A DNA stretch of 64,000 bases from Streptomyces venezuelae ATCC 10712 (GTDB taxonomy: Bacteria > Actinomycetota > Actinomycetes > Streptomycetales > Streptomycetaceae). Of this stretch, positions 24,093 through 34,327 are shown in pieces. Location: NCBI RefSeq assembly GCF_008639165.1, contig NZ_CP029197.1:4592001-4656000 (forward strand). Reading direction: 5' to 3'. Below the pieces are notes generated by a model. It did no database searches, was not told the origin of the DNA, and was given only the letters and a program-made list of their open reading frames with translations. The position numbers and the translations under genes were made by a program. The stretch's first letter is position 1. Every line of letters starts with the position of its first letter.

Positions 24093-24647
24093 ATGGGACT
24101 CGAAGAGAAACTCCCGAGCGGCTTTCTGCTGACGACGGTCGAACAGGCCGCGGGCTGGGTGCGCAAGGCGTCCGTGTTCCCCGCGACCTTCGGCCTCGCC
24201 TGCTGCGCCATCGAGATGATGACCACCGGAGCCGGCCGGTACGACCTGGCCCGCTTCGGCATGGAGGTCTTCCGCGGCTCACCGCGCCAGGCCGACCTGA
24301 TGATCGTCGCCGGCCGGGTCAGCCAGAAGATGGCGCCGGTCCTGAGGCAGGTCTACGACCAGATGCCCAACCCCAAGTGGGTCATCTCCATGGGCGTCTG
24401 CGCCTCCTCGGGCGGCATGTTCAACAACTACGCGATCGTCCAGGGCGTCGACCACATCGTGCCGGTCGACATCTACCTGCCCGGCTGCCCGCCGCGGCCC
24501 GAGATGCTGCTCGACGCGATCCTCAAGCTCCACCAGAAGATCCAGAGCTCCAAGCTCGGCGTGAACGCCGAGGAGGCGGCCCGGGAGGCGGAGGAGGCGG
24601 CGCTGAAGGCGCGGCCGACGATCGAACTGAAGGGTCTGCTCCGGTGA
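24093..24647 (+). CDS. nuoB: NADH-quinone oxidoreductase subunit B
   Basis: 184 residues. It holds the terminal [4Fe-4S] cluster N2 that hands electrons to the quinone: ligands in GLACCAIEMM (two adjacent Cys), GVCASSGG and PGCPPRPE are all present. The C-terminal tail after PEMLLDAILKLHQKIQ is Ala/Glu-rich, as in other actinobacteria. The stop overlaps the GTG of nuoC (GTGA), so the two are translationally coupled. It acts on the cytosolic face at the base of the peripheral arm. Confidence 0.97.
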   Translation: MGLEEKLPSGFLLTTVEQAAGWVRKASVFPATFGLACCAIEMMTTGAGRYDLARFGMEVFRGSPRQADLMIVAGRVSQKMAPVLRQVYDQMPNPKWVISMGVCASSGGMFNNYAIVQGVDHIVPVDIYLPGCPPRPEMLLDAILKLHQKIQSSKLGVNAEEAAREAEEAALKARPTIELKGLLR

Positions 24648-25375
24648 GCGAAGAGACACCCAATCCCGAGAAGGAGCTGAGCGAGCAGAACCTGCCGGGG
24701 CAGCGCGGGGAGCACGGCGAGGAGGTCCGCGTCCAGCGCGGCATGTTCGGCGCCAACAACGGCGGCGACACCTCCGGCTACGGCGGACTCGTCCGCTCGA
24801 TCCGGCTCCCCGGACCGGCCGCCCGCCCCTACGGCGGCTGGTTCGACGAGGTCGCCGACGAACTCGAAGGCGCCCTGGAGGAGCAGGGTCTGCTCCCGGA
24901 CAACGCCATCGAGAAGACGGTCGTCGACCGCGGCGAGCTCACCTTCCACATCGAGCGCGAGCACCTCGTCCGCGTCGCCCGCACGCTCCGCGACGACCCG
25001 GCGCTCCGCTTCGAGCTCTGCACCGGCGTCTCCGGCGTCCACTACCCGGGCGACAAGGGCCGCGAGCTGCACGCCGTCTACCACCTGCGCTCGCTCACCC
25101 ACGGCCGGCTGATCCGCCTGGAGGTGTCCGCCCCGGACGCCGACCCGCACATCCCGTCGCTCGTCGCCGTCTACCCGACGAACGACTGGCACGAGCGCGA
25201 GGCGTACGACTTCTTCGGCATCGTCTTCGACGGCCACCCCGCCCTCACCCGGATCATGATGCCGGACGACTGGCAGGGCCACCCGCAGCGCAAGGACTAC
25301 CCCCTCGGCGGCATCGCCGTCGAGTACAAGGGCGCCCAGATCCCGGCTCCGGACCAGCGGAGGTCGTACAGCTGA
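24644..25375 (+). CDS. nuoC: NADH-quinone oxidoreductase subunit C
   Basis: 243 residues from a GTG overlapping the nuoB stop. The 30-kDa subunit core is at about 90-240: VSAPDADPHIPSLVAVYPTNDWHEREAYDFFGIVFDGHP is represented by the ERE-x-YDFFGI signature, followed by RKDYPLGG. The first about 50 residues are a charged, poorly conserved extension (SEETPNPEKE...), common in Streptomyces. NuoC is a structural subunit of the peripheral arm, unfused to NuoD here. The stop overlaps the nuoD start by one base (TGATG). Confidence 0.96.
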   Translation: MSEETPNPEKELSEQNLPGQRGEHGEEVRVQRGMFGANNGGDTSGYGGLVRSIRLPGPAARPYGGWFDEVADELEGALEEQGLLPDNAIEKTVVDRGELTFHIEREHLVRVARTLRDDPALRFELCTGVSGVHYPGDKGRELHAVYHLRSLTHGRLIRLEVSAPDADPHIPSLVAVYPTNDWHEREAYDFFGIVFDGHPALTRIMMPDDWQGHPQRKDYPLGGIAVEYKGAQIPAPDQRRSYS

Positions 25376-26697
25376 TGTCCACGTCCCACGCGTCTCCCCG
25401 AGAGACGACAGAAGGTGCCGTCTACACGGTCACCGGCGGCGACTGGGAAGAGGTCGTCCAGTCCGCAGCGAAGGCCGACGACGAGCGCATCATCGTCAAC
25501 ATGGGCCCCCAGCACCCGTCCACCCACGGCGTGCTCCGGCTCATCCTGGAGATCGACGGCGAGACCGTCACCGAGGCCCGCTGCGGCATCGGCTACCTCC
25601 ACACCGGCATCGAGAAGAACCTCGAGTACCGGACCTGGACGCAGGGCACCACCTTCGTCACGCGCATGGACTACCTCACCTCGTTCTACAACGAGACGGC
25701 GTACTGCCTCGGCGTGGAGAAGCTGCTCGGCATCACCGACCAGATCCCGGACCGGGCCAGCGTCATCCGCGTCCTGCTGATGGAGCTCAACCGGCTCTCC
25801 TCCCACCTGGTGTGCATCGCCACCGGCGGCATGGAGCTCGGCGCCACCACGATCATGATCTACGGCTTCCGGGACCGCGAGATGATCCTGGACCTGTACG
25901 AGCTGATCACCGGCCTGCGCATGAACCACGCGTTCATCCGCCCCGGCGGCCTCGCCCAGGACCTGCCGCCCGGCGCGGTCGACGCCGTGCGCGAGTTCGT
26001 GAAGACCATGAAGAAGAACCTGCCGGAGTACGACAAGCTCGCCACCGGCAACCCCATCTTCAAGGCCCGCATGCAGGACGTCGGCTACCTCGACCTCACC
26101 GGCTGCATGGCGCTCGGCGCCACCGGACCGATCCTGCGCTCGGCGGGCCTCCCGCACGACCTGCGCAAGACCGACCCGTACTGCGGCTACGAGAACTACG
26201 AGTTCGAGGTCCCGACCGCCGACAGCTGCGACTCCTACGGACGCTTCCTCGTCCGCCTGGAGGAGATGCGGCAGTCCCTCCGGATCGTCGAGCAGTGCCT
26301 CGACCGGCTGGCGCCGGGCGATGTCATGGTCGGCGACAAGAAGATCGCCTGGCCCGCGCAGCTCGCCCTCGGCACCGACGGCCTCGGCAACTCCATGGAC
26401 CACATCAAGAAGATCATGGGCACCTCCATGGAGGCCCTGATCCACCACTTCAAGCTGGTCACCGAGGGCTTCCGGGTCCCGGCCGGGCAGGCCTACGCGG
26501 CCGTCGAGTCGCCCAAGGGCGAGCTCGGCGTGCACGTCGTCTCCGACGGCGGCACCCGCCCCTTCCGGGTCCACTTCCGCGACCCGTCCTTCACCAACCT
26601 CCAGGCCATGGCCGCGATGTGCGAGGGCGGCCAGGTCGCCGACGTCATCGTCGCCGTCGCCTCCATCGACCCCGTGATGGGAGGCGTCGACCGATGA
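25375..26697 (+). CDS. nuoD: NADH-quinone oxidoreductase subunit D
   Basis: 440 residues. The 49-kDa subunit that forms much of the quinone cavity: NMGPQHPSTHGVLRL (quinone-site His), GYLHTGIEKN, YCLGVEKLLG, and the C-terminal ASIDPVMGGVDR. In this organism the acceptor should be menaquinone, given the menaquinone genes just upstream. The gene shares one base with nuoC and overlaps nuoE by 4 bases. A long antisense frame covers it and is a codon-bias artefact. Confidence 0.97.
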   Translation: MSTSHASPRETTEGAVYTVTGGDWEEVVQSAAKADDERIIVNMGPQHPSTHGVLRLILEIDGETVTEARCGIGYLHTGIEKNLEYRTWTQGTTFVTRMDYLTSFYNETAYCLGVEKLLGITDQIPDRASVIRVLLMELNRLSSHLVCIATGGMELGATTIMIYGFRDREMILDLYELITGLRMNHAFIRPGGLAQDLPPGAVDAVREFVKTMKKNLPEYDKLATGNPIFKARMQDVGYLDLTGCMALGATGPILRSAGLPHDLRKTDPYCGYENYEFEVPTADSCDSYGRFLVRLEEMRQSLRIVEQCLDRLAPGDVMVGDKKIAWPAQLALGTDGLGNSMDHIKKIMGTSMEALIHHFKLVTEGFRVPAGQAYAAVESPKGELGVHVVSDGGTRPFRVHFRDPSFTNLQAMAAMCEGGQVADVIVAVASIDPVMGGVDR

Positions 26698-27433
26698 CCG
26701 AGCAGATCAGCCTGGGCATGCCCCAGCTTCCCGCCCCCGCGTACCCGGCCGAGGTCCACGCCCGCCTGACGGAGGACGCGCGGGCGATCGTCGACCGCTA
26801 CCCGGACTCCCGCTCCGCGCTCCTGCCGATGCTGCACCTCGTGCAGTCGGAGGAGGGCCACGTGACCCGTACCGGCATGGCGTTCTGCGCCGAGACCCTC
26901 GGCTTGACCACCGCCGAGGTCACCGCGGTCGCCACCTTCTACTCCATGTACCGGCGCAAGCCCTCCGGCGACTACCAGGTCGGCGTCTGTACGAACACGC
27001 TGTGCGCGGTGATGGGCGGCGACGCCATCTTCGAGGAGCTCAAGGAGCACCTCGCCGTCGGCAACAACGAGACCACGCCCGACGGCAAGATCACCCTTGA
27101 GCACATCGAGTGCAACGCGGCCTGCGACTTCGCCCCCGTGGTGATGGTCAACTGGGAGTTCTTCGACAACCAGACCCCCGAGTCCGCCAAGAAGATGGTC
27201 GACGACCTGCGGGCCGGCCGGACCGTCGAGCCCACCCGCGGCGCCCCGCTCTGCACCTTCAAGGAGACCGCCCGCATCCTCGCCGGCTTCCCCGACGAGC
27301 GCCCCGGCGCCGTCGAGGCCACCGGCGGCGCGGGCCCCGCCTCGCTCGTGGGCCTGCGCCTCGCCAAGGGCGAGCAGCCGCACCACCGAATCGTCCACCC
27401 GCGTGGTGAGACCTCCGGTCAGGAGGGGGAGTG

Positions 27434-27434
<1 letters not shown>
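26694..27434 (+). CDS. nuoE: NADH-quinone oxidoreductase subunit E
   Basis: 246 residues. The 24-kDa subunit with [2Fe-2S] cluster N1a: ligands C-x4-C (CTNTLC) and C-x3-C (CNAAC). A thioredoxin-like fold follows a helical N-terminus. It is longer than the usual 160-180 residues: after the core (to about residue 185) there is an extension of about 60 residues (GAPLCTFKETARILAGFPDE..., ending RGETSGQEGE) seen in actinobacterial homologues. It lies in the NADH-dehydrogenase module with NuoF and NuoG and overlaps nuoD and nuoF. Confidence 0.95.
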
Positions 27435-28779
<1,345 letters not shown>

Positions 28780-28783
<4 letters not shown>

Positions 28784-31263
28784 CCGTCACCACGCCCCAG
28801 CCCGCCGGCGGCGGCAGCCCGGCCGTGCCGCCGGAGGACCTCGTCTCGCTGACGATCGACGGCATCGAGATCTCCGTCCCCAAGGGGACCCTGGTCATCC
28901 GCGCCGCCGAGCAGCTCGGCATCGAGATCCCGCGCTTCTGCGACCACCCGCTCCTCGACCCCGCCGGCGCCTGCCGCCAGTGCATCGTCGAGGTCGAGGG
29001 CCAGCGCAAGCCGATGGCCTCCTGCACGATCACCTGCACCGACGGCATGGTGGTGAAGTCGCAGCTGACCAGCCCGGTCGCCGAGAAGGCCCAGCACGGC
29101 GTGATGGAGCTGCTGCTCATCAACCACCCGCTGGACTGCCCGGTCTGCGACAAGGGCGGCGAGTGCCCCCTGCAGAACCAGGCCCTGTCCCACGGCCAGG
29201 CCGAGTCCCGCTTCGAGGGCGTCAAGCGCACCTACGAGAAGCCGATCGCGATCTCCACCCAGGTGCTGCTCGACCGCGAGCGCTGTGTGCTCTGCGCCCG
29301 CTGCACCCGCTTCTCCAACCAGGTCGCGGGCGACCCGATGATCGAACTCATCGAGCGCGGCGCCCTCCAGCAGGTCGGCACCGGCGAGGGCGACCCCTTC
29401 GAGTCGTACTTCTCCGGCAACACCATCCAGATCTGCCCGGTCGGCGCCCTCACCTCGGCCGCCTACCGCTTCCGCTCCCGCCCCTTCGACCTGGTCTCCT
29501 CGCCGTCCGTCTGCGAGCACTGCGCCGGCGGCTGCGCCACCCGCACCGACCACCGGCGCGGCAAGGTCATGCGGCGGCTCGCCGCCGAGGACCCCGAGGT
29601 CAACGAGGAGTGGATCTGCGACAAGGGCCGCTTCGGCTTCCGGTACGCGCAGCAGCGCGACCGGCTGACGACGCCGCTCGTCCGGAACGCCGACACCGGT
29701 GAACTGGAGCCCGCGTCCTGGCCCGAGGCCCTGGAGGCGGCCGCCCGCGGCCTCGTCCGCGGCCGCACCGGCGTCCTCACCGGCGGCAGGCTGACCGTCG
29801 AGGACTCCTACGCGTACGCCAAGTTCGCCCGGGTCGCCCTCGACACCAACGACATCGACTTCCGGGCCCGGGTCCACTCCGGCGAGGAGGCCGACTTCCT
29901 GGCCTCCGCCGTCGCCGGCCGGGGCCGCGACCTGGACGGCAGCGGGGTCACGTACACGTCCCTGGAAGCCGCCCCCGCGGTCCTGCTCGTCGGCCTGGAG
30001 GCCGAGGAGGAGGCCCCCGGCGTCTTCCTGCGGCTGCGCAAGGCCTGGCGCAAGCACGGCCAGCGGACCTACGCGGTCGCCGCGTTCGCCACCCGCGGCC
30101 TGGAGAAGGCGGGCGGCACCCTGCTCCCCGCCGCCCCCGGCACCGAGACCGAGTGGCTCGACGCCCTCACCTCCCGGGTCGGCCTCGAAGGCGACGGGCT
30201 CGCCGCCGCCGAGGCCCTGCGCGAGGACGGCGCCGTCCTCCTCGTCGGTGAGCGCCTCGCGGGCGTCCCCGGCGCCCTGACCGCCGCCCTGCGGGCCGCC
30301 GCCGCCACCGGCGCCCGGCTCGTGTGGATCCCGCGCCGCTCCGGCGAACGCGGCGCGGTCGAGGCCGGAGCGCTCCCCGCGCTGCTGCCCGGCGGCCGGC
30401 CCGCGACCCACCCCCGCGCGCGTGAGGAGGTCGCCACCGCCTGGGGCGTCCGCGAACTCCCGCACGGCTACGGCCGCGACACCGGGCAGATCGTGGAGGC
30501 CGCCGCCACCGGCGAACTCGCCGCCCTGCTCGTCGGCGCCGTCGAGGTCGCCGACCTGCCGGACCCGGCACGCGCGCGTGAGGCCCTCGACGCGGCCTTC
30601 GTCGTCTCCCTCGAACTGCGCCCCAGCGAGGTCACCGCGCGCGCCGACGTCGTCCTGCCGGTCGCCGCCGTCGCCGAGAAGCCCGGCACCTTCCTCAACT
30701 GGGAGGGCAGGGCCCGGCTGTTCGAGGCGGCGCTCAAGCCCGAGCAGATGACCAGGCCGCTCGCCCCGTCGGACGCGCGCGTGCTCCACATGCTCGCCGA
30801 CGCCCTCGACGCCCACCTGGCACTGCCCGACCTCAGGTCGGCACGCCGGGAGCTCGACCGGCTCGGCGGCTGGACCGAGGAGCGGGCCTCCGAGCCCGTC
30901 GAGCCCGGCCAGCCCGCGCCCCGGCCCGGTGACGGTGAGGCCGTCCTCGCCGGACACCGGCTCCTGCTCGACCTCGGGCGGCTCCAGGAGGGCGACACCG
31001 CCCTGGCCGGCACCCGGCACGCGGCCGTCGCCCGGCTCTCCGCCGCCACCGCCGCCGACACCGGCGTCAAGGACGGCGACACCCTCGAAGTCACCGGCCC
31101 GGCGGGCTCCGTCGCCTTCCCGCTGGAGGTCACCGAGATGCCCGACCGGGTGGTCTGGCTCCCGCTGAACTCGGCCGGCCGCGGCGTCCTCTCCGACACC
31201 GGCGCCCACCCCGGCGACCTGGTCCGCATCGGCCCGGCGACCCCGCGGGAGGTGGAGGCATGA
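28780..31263 (+). CDS. nuoG: NADH-quinone oxidoreductase subunit G
   Basis: 827 residues. The N-terminal ferredoxin-like domain binds the [2Fe-2S] cluster (CDHPLLDPAGACRQC ... C). Then come the His-ligated cluster (HPLDCPVCDKGGECPLQ), another [4Fe-4S] (CVLCARCTR ... CPVGALT), and CEHCAGGC with a later Cys in EEWICDKGRF. That last set is the extra N7 cluster that many bacteria keep. The remainder is a molybdopterin-oxidoreductase-like domain that lacks the cofactor chemistry in this family. It sits in the peripheral arm and relays electrons from NuoF. The stop overlaps the nuoH ATG. Confidence 0.96.
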
Positions 31264-32624
31264 ACCCGAACGTCCTGGCCGCCGAAGACCTGTCCATGTT
31301 CGGTACGGACCCCTGGTGGCTCGTCCTGATCAAGGCCGTCTTCTGCTTCGCCTTCCTGATGATCACCGTGCTCTTCTCCATCGTGTGGGAGCGCAAGGTC
31401 GTCGCCTGGATGCAGCTGCGCATCGGCCCCAACCGGCACGGCCCCTGGGGCCTCCTCCAGTCCCTCGCGGACGGCATCAAGCTGATGCTCAAGGAGGACG
31501 TGATCGTCAAGAAGGCCGACAAGGTCGTCTACGTCCTCGCCCCGATCGTCGCCGCCATCCCGGCGTTCATGGCGATCGCCGTGATCCCGTTCGGGCCGGC
31601 CGGCAACGAGGTCTCGATCTTCGGCCACCGCACGGCGATGCAGCTCACCGACCTGCCGATCGCGATGCTGTACGTCCTCGCGGTCGCCTCCGTCGGCATC
31701 TACGGCATCGTCCTGGCCGGCTGGTCGTCCGGCTCCACGTACCCGCTGCTCGGCGGACTGCGGTCCTGCGCGCAGATGATCTCGTACGAGATCGCCATGG
31801 GCGCGGCCTTCGCCTCCGTCTTCCTCTACTCCGGGTCGATGTCGACCTCGAAGATCGTTGAGGCGCAGGCGGACCGCTGGTTCGTCATCCTGCTGCCGGT
31901 CTCGTTCATCATCTACATCGTCACGATGGTCGGCGAGACCAACCGCGCCCCGTTCGACATGCCGGAGTCCGAGGGCGACCTCGTCGGCGGCTTCAACACC
32001 GAGTACTCGTCCATCAAGTTCGCGATGTTCATGCTCGCCGAGTACGTGAACATGGTGACGGTCTCGGCCGTGTCGGTGACCCTCTTCCTGGGCGGCTGGC
32101 GGGCCCCGTACCCGATCTCCACCTTCTGGGAGGGCGCGAACCACGGCTGGTGGCCGATGCTCTGGTTCGTCGTCAAGGTCCAGCTGCTGCTGTTCTTCTT
32201 CATCTGGCTCCGCGGCACCCTGCCCCGCGTCCGCTACGACCAGCTGATGAAGCTCGGCTGGAAGGTCCTCATCCCGGTCTCCGTGGTCTGGTTGATGCTG
32301 GTCGCCACCGTCCGGGCGATGCGGAACGAGAACATCGCCTTCGGCAACATCGTCCTGTACGTCGCCGGAGCCGTCCTCGGACTGCTGCTGCTGTCCTTCG
32401 TGGTCGACCTGTTCCGCGACCGCAGGGCGAAGGCGGCCGCGCCCCGGCCCGCCGACGAGCCCTCCTTCGACCCGATGGCCGGGGGCTTCCCCGTACCGCC
32501 CAAGCCCGGACAGTCCCTGCCGCCCGTGCCCCGGCGCAGGTCACGGCAGGACCGGGACCTCGTTGTCAGTGGCGCCTCCGATACTGCTACTGCGAGTGAT
32601 GGAAAGGAGACGGACGGTGTCTGA
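31260..32624 (+). CDS. nuoH: NADH-quinone oxidoreductase subunit H
   Basis: 454 residues. The membrane subunit that completes the quinone tunnel: WERKVVAWMQLRIGPNRHGPWG, the acidic E-channel segment MVGETNRAPFDMPESEGDLVGGFNTEYSS (given in parts: GETNRAPFD and EGDLVGGFNTEY), and about eight helices. It is some 100 residues longer than the E. coli protein because of a C-terminal cytosolic tail (DRRAKAAAPRPADEPSF..., PVPPKPGQSLPPVPRRRS), typical of actinobacteria. The nuoI start lies inside its last codons (8-base overlap). Confidence 0.95.
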   Translation: MNPNVLAAEDLSMFGTDPWWLVLIKAVFCFAFLMITVLFSIVWERKVVAWMQLRIGPNRHGPWGLLQSLADGIKLMLKEDVIVKKADKVVYVLAPIVAAIPAFMAIAVIPFGPAGNEVSIFGHRTAMQLTDLPIAMLYVLAVASVGIYGIVLAGWSSGSTYPLLGGLRSCAQMISYEIAMGAAFASVFLYSGSMSTSKIVEAQADRWFVILLPVSFIIYIVTMVGETNRAPFDMPESEGDLVGGFNTEYSSIKFAMFMLAEYVNMVTVSAVSVTLFLGGWRAPYPISTFWEGANHGWWPMLWFVVKVQLLLFFFIWLRGTLPRVRYDQLMKLGWKVLIPVSVVWLMLVATVRAMRNENIAFGNIVLYVAGAVLGLLLLSFVVDLFRDRRAKAAAPRPADEPSFDPMAGGFPVPPKPGQSLPPVPRRRSRQDRDLVVSGASDTATASDGKETDGV

Positions 32625-33195
32625 TTTCCAGAATCCGGTGGCCGGATTCGGCGTGACCTTCAAGGCCATGTTCAAGAAGCGGCTGACCGAGCAGTACCCG
32701 GAGCAGCAGAAGACGACGGCGCCCCGCTTCCACGGCCGGCACCAGCTCAACCGTCACCCCGACGGTCTGGAGAAGTGCGTCGGCTGCGAGCTGTGCGCCT
32801 GGGCCTGTCCCGCCGACGCCATCTACGTGGAGGGCGCGGACAACACGGACGAGGAGCGGTACTCGCCGGGCGAGCGCTACGGCCGCGTCTACCAGATCAA
32901 CTACGCCCGCTGCATCCTCTGCGGACTCTGCATCGAGGCCTGCCCGACCCGGGCGCTGACGATGACCAACGAGTTCGAACTGGCCGACTCCTCCCGCGAG
33001 AACCTGATCTACACCAAGGAGCAGCTCCTCGCGGGCCTCGAGGACACCATGGTCGACACGCCGCACGCGATCTTCCCGGGCATGACCGAGCAGGACTACT
33101 ACCGGGGCCTCGTCGAAGAGGCGGCGCCCGGGACCGTCCGCCAGGTCGCCGTGTCCAAGGGGGAGAAGGACGAGCCGGAGGGGGCGGACGCATGA
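32617..33195 (+). CDS. nuoI: NADH-quinone oxidoreductase subunit I
   Basis: 192 residues from a GTG at 32617. This start is chosen over one 54 bases earlier because GGAGA lies 6-8 bases upstream and SDFQNPVAGFGVTFKAMF is the family's N-terminus. It has two [4Fe-4S] ferredoxin motifs, CVGCELCAWACP and CILCGLCIEACP, which hold clusters N6a and N6b. It bridges the peripheral arm to NuoB. The C-terminal 50 residues are charged. It overlaps both nuoH (8 bases) and nuoJ (4 bases). Confidence 0.96.
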   Translation: MSDFQNPVAGFGVTFKAMFKKRLTEQYPEQQKTTAPRFHGRHQLNRHPDGLEKCVGCELCAWACPADAIYVEGADNTDEERYSPGERYGRVYQINYARCILCGLCIEACPTRALTMTNEFELADSSRENLIYTKEQLLAGLEDTMVDTPHAIFPGMTEQDYYRGLVEEAAPGTVRQVAVSKGEKDEPEGADA

Positions 33196-34019
33196 GCGCG
33201 AACCTCGCGGCGTACGCGACGTCTTCGGGCGAGGCCTTCCAGTTCTGGGTCCTCGGCACCGTCGCCGTCATCGGCGCCCTCTGCACCATCCTGATGCGCA
33301 AGGCCGTGCACTCGGCGCTCTGCCTCGCCGGAACCATGATCATCCTGGCGGTCTTCTACCTGGCCAACGGGGCGTACTTCCTCGGCATCGTCCAGATCGT
33401 CGTCTACACCGGCGCGATCATGATGCTCTTCCTCTTCGTCGTCATGCTGGTGGGTGTCACCGCCGCGGACTCGCTGAAGGAGACCATCAAGGGCCAGCGC
33501 TGGTGGGCGGTCGCCTGCGGCCTCGGCTTCGGCATCCTGCTCGCCGCCGGCATCGGGAACGCCTCGCTGAAGGAGTTCACCGGACTCGGCGCCGCCAACA
33601 GCGCCCACGGCGGAAACGTCGAGGGCCTCGCCGCCCTCATCTTCACCAAGTACGTCTTCGCCTTCGAGATCACCGGCGCGCTCCTCATCACCGCCGCCGT
33701 CGGCGCGATGGTGCTCACCCACCGGGAGCGCACCGAGCGGGCCGCCACCCAGCGCGAACTCTCCGAGCAGCGCGTGCGCGAAGGCAAGCACGTGCCGCCG
33801 CTGCCCGCCCCCGGCGTCTACGCCCGGCACAACGCCGTGGACATCGCCGGACTGCTGCCCGACGGCACCCCGGCGGAGCTCACCGTCATGCAGACCCTGC
33901 GCAAGCGGGGCCAGATCCGGGACGTGTCCACCGAGGCGCTCGCCGATCTCAAGGCCCTGGAGCAGCGCTCCGAGGAGCGCCTCGGCCGGGACCGGGACGA
34001 AGAGGAGGCCACCCGGTGA
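33192..34019 (+). CDS. nuoJ: NADH-quinone oxidoreductase subunit J
   Basis: 275 residues. Five membrane helices fill the first about 180 residues, including the conserved YLANGAYFLGIVQIVVYTGAIMMLF region around helix 3 (key part GIVQIVVYTGAIM), which rotates in the coupling cycle. After the last helix there is a cytosolic tail of about 90 residues (TQRELSEQRVREGKHVPPLP ... TLRKRGQIRDVS), absent from the 184-residue E. coli protein but common in Streptomyces. It overlaps nuoI and nuoK by 4 bases each. Confidence 0.94.
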   Translation: MSANLAAYATSSGEAFQFWVLGTVAVIGALCTILMRKAVHSALCLAGTMIILAVFYLANGAYFLGIVQIVVYTGAIMMLFLFVVMLVGVTAADSLKETIKGQRWWAVACGLGFGILLAAGIGNASLKEFTGLGAANSAHGGNVEGLAALIFTKYVFAFEITGALLITAAVGAMVLTHRERTERAATQRELSEQRVREGKHVPPLPAPGVYARHNAVDIAGLLPDGTPAELTVMQTLRKRGQIRDVSTEALADLKALEQRSEERLGRDRDEEEATR

Positions 34020-34315
34020 ACCCCGTCAACTACCTGTACCTCGCCGCCCTGCTGTTCACCATCGGTGCGGCCGGGGTGCTGATCCGGCGGAACGCGATCG
34101 TCGTCTTCATGTGCGTCGAGCTCATGCTCAACGCCTGCAACCTCGCGTTCGTCACCTTCTCCCGCATGCACGGAAACCTCGACGGGCAGATCGTCGCCTT
34201 CTTCACGATGGTCGTCGCCGCCGCGGAGGTCGTCGTCGGGCTCGCGATCATCGTGTCCGTCTTCCGTGCCCGCCACTCGGCCTCGGTCGACGACGCCAGC
34301 CTGATGAAGCTGTAA
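34016..34315 (+). CDS. nuoK: NADH-quinone oxidoreductase subunit K
   Basis: 99 residues from GTG, the usual length for this family. Three helices, with the two membrane glutamates required for proton transfer visible in CVELMLNACNL and AAAEVVVGLAI. It is an Mrp-antiporter-related (MnhC-like) subunit joining the E-channel to the antiporter modules. The start codon overlaps the nuoJ stop (GTGA). Confidence 0.96.
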   Translation: MNPVNYLYLAALLFTIGAAGVLIRRNAIVVFMCVELMLNACNLAFVTFSRMHGNLDGQIVAFFTMVVAAAEVVVGLAIIVSVFRARHSASVDDASLMKL

Positions 34316-34327
34316 GGGGCCGGAACT